Shown one piece after another: positions 61,901 through 64,000 of a DNA stretch of 64,000 nt (its first letter is position 1; each line of letters begins with the position of its first letter). Origin of the DNA: Sclerodactyla briareus (taxonomy: Eukaryota > Echinodermata > Holothuroidea > Dendrochirotida > Sclerodactylidae); NCBI GenBank assembly GCA_026419785.1, contig JAODTK010000223.1, positions 248,001 through 312,000 of the forward strand, written 5' to 3'. The notes under the pieces were generated by a model. That model was given only the letters and a program-made list of their open reading frames with translations. It was not told where the DNA came from and did not search any database. Both the position numbers and the translations under genes were made by a program.

Positions 61901-62369
61901 ACTGTAGAGGTAATTTTCATGTCATGCAAGGTCATATGTGCATAATCTGCACTTTTTTCCGTCATATCTGAACGAAACTAGCACGCAGACAACATTGGCA
62001 GTGATTTTAGGTCATCGGAAATCAAGTATCTTGCATACTGTACGCACATTTTTAACTATGTCAATGAAACTTGGTGAAGTGGATAATGTTTGGTACTGAC
62101 AAAAGTGGGTGCCATTTCGAGGTCACCATGGGGTCTTGATAATCAGGTTAAGCAAATCTCAAAACTGCAGTGCATGTAATCAGCAGCCTTCTCCTCATTG
62201 CTAAGACCTATGACACCCCCTAGTGGGGGGGGGGGGGGGGGGGGAGGAGGTGGTGTTGGGGGGGGGATATAGGCATGGCCAGTTTGAATCAGAGAAGGCA
62301 AGTTCCACTGTCTTCCATTCACAATCACAGCTCCCCAGAAGAGCCAAAGTGACTCGGAGTCTCTGCAAC
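46734..62369 (-). CDS. STAM: STAM, ESCRT-0 signal-transducing adaptor (10 exons, 5' partial)
   Basis: Encodes the ESCRT-0 partner of HRS, which binds ubiquitinated cargo on early endosomes and recruits deubiquitinases through its SH3 domain. Minus-strand exons in order: 62285-62369 and 61320-61406 (VHS), 60408-60473 (end of VHS), 58007-58087 (linker), 54068-54226 and 53785-53877 (SH3), 52670-52846 and 50826-51058 (linker and core helical region), 48628-48855 and 46734-46968 (P/Q-rich tail and stop). Seen directly: KVKALYDFEA, ELTFKAGEIISVL, PSNFVTADLTAE and MAPLIDQELEGIDRDL. The start of VHS is missing, perhaps outside the window, and no ubiquitin-interacting motif exon was recognised between 58100 and 60400. 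Several exons need single-base frame corrections. The STAM1/STAM2 split is vertebrate-specific, so STAM is used. Confidence 0.95.
47047..47712 (+). repeat. GGCGGGTAAACCGCC palindrome repeat, copy B
   Basis: Starts with the 31-bp palindrome ACATGTGCAGGCGGGTAAAC.. (47047-47077) and ends CCCAAACACTTAGTGTTGCG. Contains a block with CACCAAGTTTCATGTAAATC and GGGACCA..TTGTCCCCAC, present about three times in diverged form. In the STAM 3' intron. Confidence 0.8.
47715..48300 (+). mobile_element. Decayed LINE fragment: reverse transcriptase motif and 3' end
   Basis: The plus strand encodes STMFADDTTILSKHNDLIQG, containing the (F/Y)ADD active-site signature of non-LTR reverse transcriptases. After an apparent internal deletion it reads KARTDFQKHSL and AGIAFWNSLLRNITESRNF, the WNSL motif at the C-terminus of LINE ORF2, then a pyrimidine-rich 3' region and a TTGAATTGAATT tail (48280-48292). 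This fits CR1/L2/jockey-like elements. Frames are broken. Confidence 0.8.
48628..48855 (-). CDS. STAM: STAM exon, P/Q/G-rich tail
   Basis: Acceptor TCCCGTTTCCCAG, donor GTGAGT. It reads FPPSQQYHPQTVGQAPGAMP, GATSYPVAPGIPGMVAVPPS and, after one frame change near GPVF, QVPQSQGQPTQGPGGTDPSA, MYSNG. Low-complexity tail typical of STAM. It joins the last exon in phase. Confidence 0.9.
49120..49705 (+). repeat. Palindrome-ended repeat with GATA tract, copy 3
   Basis: Contains GACCTTTGACCTTGACCTTC, a short GATA tract (49641-49657) and the cleanest terminal palindrome, AGCTCAACCAGCATAGCTGG (49676-49705 overall). In the STAM intron between exons at 48628-48855 and 50826-51058. Confidence 0.78.
50080..50707 (+). 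mobile_element. TGATTCCTTG-ended element, copy 1
   Basis: Left end TGATTCTTTGACTCTTTCTG after AAGCCAAAAGGCTTAG; right end GTCATGACAAGGAATCA. These are inverse over about 10 bases. Inside, a segment with GACCTCAGATGACCTCTGAC and CCTGACCCCAAAACAATAGG occurs twice. It ends about 120 bp before the STAM exon at 50826. Confidence 0.7.
50826..51058 (-). CDS. STAM: STAM exon, core helical (HRS-binding) region
   Basis: Acceptor TCTGTTTCCCAG, donor GTGAGG; open throughout. It reads DSANRMAPLIDQELEGIDRD, LADYSALNRKLVDAFAMYHD, LMKEAPVYGYSLQVGNSMLP, then a Pro/Met/Gly-rich part. This is the GAT-like coiled-coil core that pairs with HRS. Confidence 0.96.
52670..52846 (-). CDS. STAM: STAM exon, linker after SH3 (KKVSFDEEVEVKTIE)
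   Basis: A 59-codon undamaged exon, acceptor GTATCTCCAG, donor GTAATG. It reads ELKAREKKVSFDEEVEVKTI, EAPEVVEINEETPDQCLVKL, QNCDPTEERADPSRPPVSE, paralleling VQFSD.V.VETIEPEP and LLQ..DP in vertebrate STAM. Confidence 0.94.
53785..53877 (-). CDS. STAM: STAM exon, second half of SH3
   Basis: Acceptor TTTTCTCCTAAG, donor GTACGT. It continues in phase (AD+SDVNW) and reads GELPRYMGV, PSNFVTADLTAETEP. PSNFV is the SH3 C-terminal signature and DLTAE follows it in vertebrate STAM. The expected second Trp after NW needs a small insertion, and a frame change occurs before PSNF. Confidence 0.92.
54068..54226 (-). CDS. STAM: STAM exon, first half of SH3
   Basis: Donor GTAGGG follows 54068; the acceptor GACACTAG is less certain. 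It reads RPVYATVGSTSAAKKEPRKV, KALYDFEAVEE, then after restoring one base ELTFKAGEIISVLAD. ALYDFEA..NELTF is the ALYDY motif of SH3 domains, as in STAM. Confidence 0.93.
55179..56132. mobile_element. GTCTCGCCTG-TIR element, copy in STAM intron
   Basis: Left GGTCTCGCCCTGG after GGCGATCGCC; right CCTGAATTTCATTCAGGCGAG, which itself forms a 6-bp hairpin. Internal words such as ATGTTAACGGCCCATACCTA and CACACACACACACGCACCAT match 18684-21086 and 34831-38053. Confidence 0.7.
56609..57876 (+). mobile_element. TGATTCCTTG-ended element, expanded copy 2
   Basis: Left GGGATTCCTTGACTC after AAAGCCAAAGGGCTTA; right TTCACAAGGAATCA. Contains about four diverged units of a roughly 300-bp segment with CCCCAAAACAATAGG..TCATGTACTCATCATGGGGAAC, twice the number in copy 1. 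Confidence 0.7.
58007..58087 (-). CDS. STAM: STAM linker exon (SPSSTPSDPNIGSIDKE)
   Basis: Acceptor TTTGTTTCCAG, donor GTGATT. One frame reads FYSPSSTPSDPNIGSIDKEH, suiting the Ser/Pro linker between the ubiquitin-binding region and the SH3 domain (compare LYPSTSS in vertebrates). The join to the next exon needs an indel. Confidence 0.6.
59112..59505 (+). repeat. GGCGGGTAAACCGCC palindrome repeat, copy C
   Basis: Starts with the same 31-bp palindrome (59112-59142) and ends CCCCGGACACTTCGTTTGCAGG. Shorter than the other copies; the middle block is reduced. Confidence 0.78.
59662..59716 (+). repeat. Short tandem duplication
   Basis: CTCCCTGACCGGAGATGAGT plus AGGGATC occurs twice in tandem, the second copy starting about 38 bp after the first. 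The short core CTGACCGGAGATGAG is identical. Confidence 0.8.
60408..60473 (-). CDS. STAM: STAM exon, end of VHS (SSLKSEGNSFPTLES)
   Basis: Acceptor GCTTTACAG, donor GTAAGT. It reads SPNTTLYSSLKSEGNS, then (F)PTLESK after one missing base, matching the IKNLK.EG..FP segment that closes the VHS domain. Confidence 0.82.
61105..61165 (+). repeat. TGATTCCTTG family end fragment
   Basis: AAAGCCAAAAGGGCTTTGTG followed by ATTCCTTGACTGATCCTGAC matches the left end of the 50080 and 56609 elements, here without the body. Lies about 150 bp from the STAM exon at 61320. Confidence 0.6.
61320..61406 (-). CDS. STAM: STAM exon, VHS domain (GHAKVAEKLK)
   Basis: Acceptor CTCTCTGTCAG, donor GTAAGT. It reads GHAKVAEKLKQHL and, after a frame change, EEGKEYKNEASL, matching [20 protein letters not shown] in the vertebrate VHS domain. 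Confidence 0.85.
62226..62271 (+). repeat. Long G-run tract
   Basis: A G run of more than 20 bases, then GGAGGAGG and a second G run. Potentially quadruplex-forming and very error-prone in sequencing. Adjacent to the uncertain VHS exon. Confidence 0.85.
62285..62369 (-). CDS. STAM: STAM exon, VHS domain (LALLG..CG segment)
   Basis: Acceptor TCGTCTCCAG precedes 62369. It reads LRVTLALLGSC, and across frames GAV.VN.GRQ and ELAFSDSN, resembling the ALTLLG..V.NCG..FHLE..SRDF helix pair of VHS. Frame changes are required and no clear donor was found near 62285. A G run of over 20 bases (62226-62248) lies just downstream. Confidence 0.5.
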
Positions 62370-64000
62370 CTGGAGACGATTGGAATATAATTCAAGGTGA
62401 ATTTACCAACATTAATTTATGGGGGTTCCGACTTCAGAGTCACATACTACTGGTTCCCAGAATCTTAACCATACACTTTTCGAACGGATTCATGCTGCAA
62501 AATTATTAAGAGGAACGCTCTCGAAACAGAACTGTGATGAATTACCTCTCTCACCATTTCAGGAGGTACGCAAATATCATGCACCTCAGCAATATATCAC
62601 CCTCCATATCTCCGGCCATGAAGTTATTACTTGTTTATTTTAGTTAGTTTCAAGTTATTTCCTATTATCCCCAAAGCAATTTCACAACAAAAGACATGCT
62701 TATCAATATACAAGTGAAATCAGAAAATGTGGATCGTCCGGAAATAAACGTACATGAGGAAGTAGAGAACCAGAAATAAGTAGGAACTTTTCTGGTCTGG
62801 CCCCTCGTAATAGGCATATATAAACATTATAGTAAACATACAACAAGCACCCACAATGCATACGGCACCACATACCCTCAGGGCAAACCACATTCACACC
62901 GAATTCTTCTTAAACTTACTGAAAGGAAAGGGGTTCCCCCTGAATACAGAACCTCAACAGCAGTACATAACCTTTGATATAATATTCCTAGCTTCTGTAC
63001 AAAAATCTGATGAGCTAACTCTTGTTGGAGGTTTTCCACAGTTATTTAACACAGGCGTTTCAGCAGCTTGGAAGCAGAGGAAAAGAATCGACTTCAAAAA
63101 GATGCCACTGTTGCCACTTCGAAACAATCAAACATTGATGCTTTCAATATTGCTTCGTTCAGGATGAAACGACTCTCAGAAACCCTTCCGCGACCAGCAT
63201 AGACTTGTGTAGTGTGTACTGAGCTTTGAGGGAAAGCAAAGTGGACAGGTCCACGACCCTAAACCACAGGTCAGTTCTCCCATCCTGTTTGAATCAATGC
63301 TGGCTCAGAAAAAATCATTGCTACCAGGTTATTTTGTTGATAGCGATCCAGGGGGCATTTAGCGATTCCCGGGGCATATAGGAGGTCAAATTACTGGTAA
63401 CGCGTCAGTTCGATTACTATATGAACAGTACAGAATTGCAAGATGTAGCAAGTGATCAACTCCAAGTAAACCAAAAACATAAGATGTCAGATTTTCATTG
63501 AGAGATTGTGGCAGGGGTACAGCAAGATGCAAAACTATATCAGTTGCCCGTTCACACAAAAGAAATGACGATCTGTCTATTGTAATGTGATGGAAAAGAG
63601 GGTTGGTTACGGAGAGGGCCTGAGACCTATTAAAAAATTACAGGCATGTGAGAAATGTAGCAAGGAAGTGAGACATCTAGGCAGCGACCATGGGGAATAT
63701 GTCTCGATCATGACACATCAACATGTTTGTAGTGTAATAATAGTGCTTTCAAAAAAGAAGACAATGCAATTGTTAGTAACGGATTTTAATATAGGGACTT
63801 CGGAAGGTGGTGCCGTCTCATTAGATCATCAGAATACAGTCACCTACATGGAAAACTGTCAGTTTCTCATTCCCCGGGCACTTCAAGTGTACAATTCCAA
63901 TATTGTCTATGTCGTCTATCAGTGTCCTTCGTCTCCTCTTCAATACTAAACTGGGATGGAAACCGAATCAGATGAACATGACTTACGTGACAGACTGTAT

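Noticed and set aside
62143..62395. Proline-rich ORF on the minus strand
   Set aside because: The proline run is the translation of a G/C homopolymer. Only its upstream part overlaps a likely VHS exon.

Overview
The window is animal nuclear DNA. Two conserved protein-coding genes, both on the minus strand, are split into short exons by large AT-leaning introns, and the rest is packed with dispersed repeats. The mix of repeats (many small terminal-inverted-repeat elements, CAGGGGCG-ended hAT-like elements, repeats rich in TGACCT/TGACCTT) suggests a marine invertebrate such as an echinoderm, hemichordate, cephalochordate or lophotrochozoan. I cannot name the species. No bacterial genes, rRNA, convincing tRNA or CRISPR array were seen.

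Layout. (1) 382-17475, minus: NMD3, the adaptor that exports 60S ribosomal subunits from the nucleus. Twelve coding exons were found, from the zinc-binding N-terminal region (17339-17475) to the stop codon and nuclear export signal (382-527). The start codon exon was not located. Introns carry a 44-bp minisatellite (9815-11035), several dispersed repeats, a GC-richer island with an unexplained ORF (2700-3800) and a hAT-like element (15852-17123). (2) 17476-46733: no convincing host gene, but a dense set of non-autonomous transposons: a nested hAT-like insertion, a 1.15-kb TIR element, a 590-bp tandem array, a 162-bp element between 12-bp direct repeats, a pair of related elements with large hairpins, and several families ending in palindromes. 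(3) 46734-62369, minus: STAM, the ESCRT-0 adaptor. Ten exons were found: parts of the VHS domain, a linker, both halves of the SH3 domain, the core helical region and the P/Q-rich C-terminus. The N-terminal exon lies beyond the window edge or is unrecognised. A decayed LINE reverse transcriptase fragment (47715-48300) sits in a STAM intron.

The two genes are not functionally linked: NMD3 acts in ribosome export, STAM in endosomal sorting of ubiquitinated cargo. They simply share orientation. The strongest general signal is that conserved exons of both genes keep their splice sites and key residues, but many need 1-2 base frame corrections. This fits residual indel errors of an uncorrected long-read assembly better than pseudogenes. 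Exon limits below were read by eye from AG/GT sites and protein similarity recalled from memory; no alignment was run.
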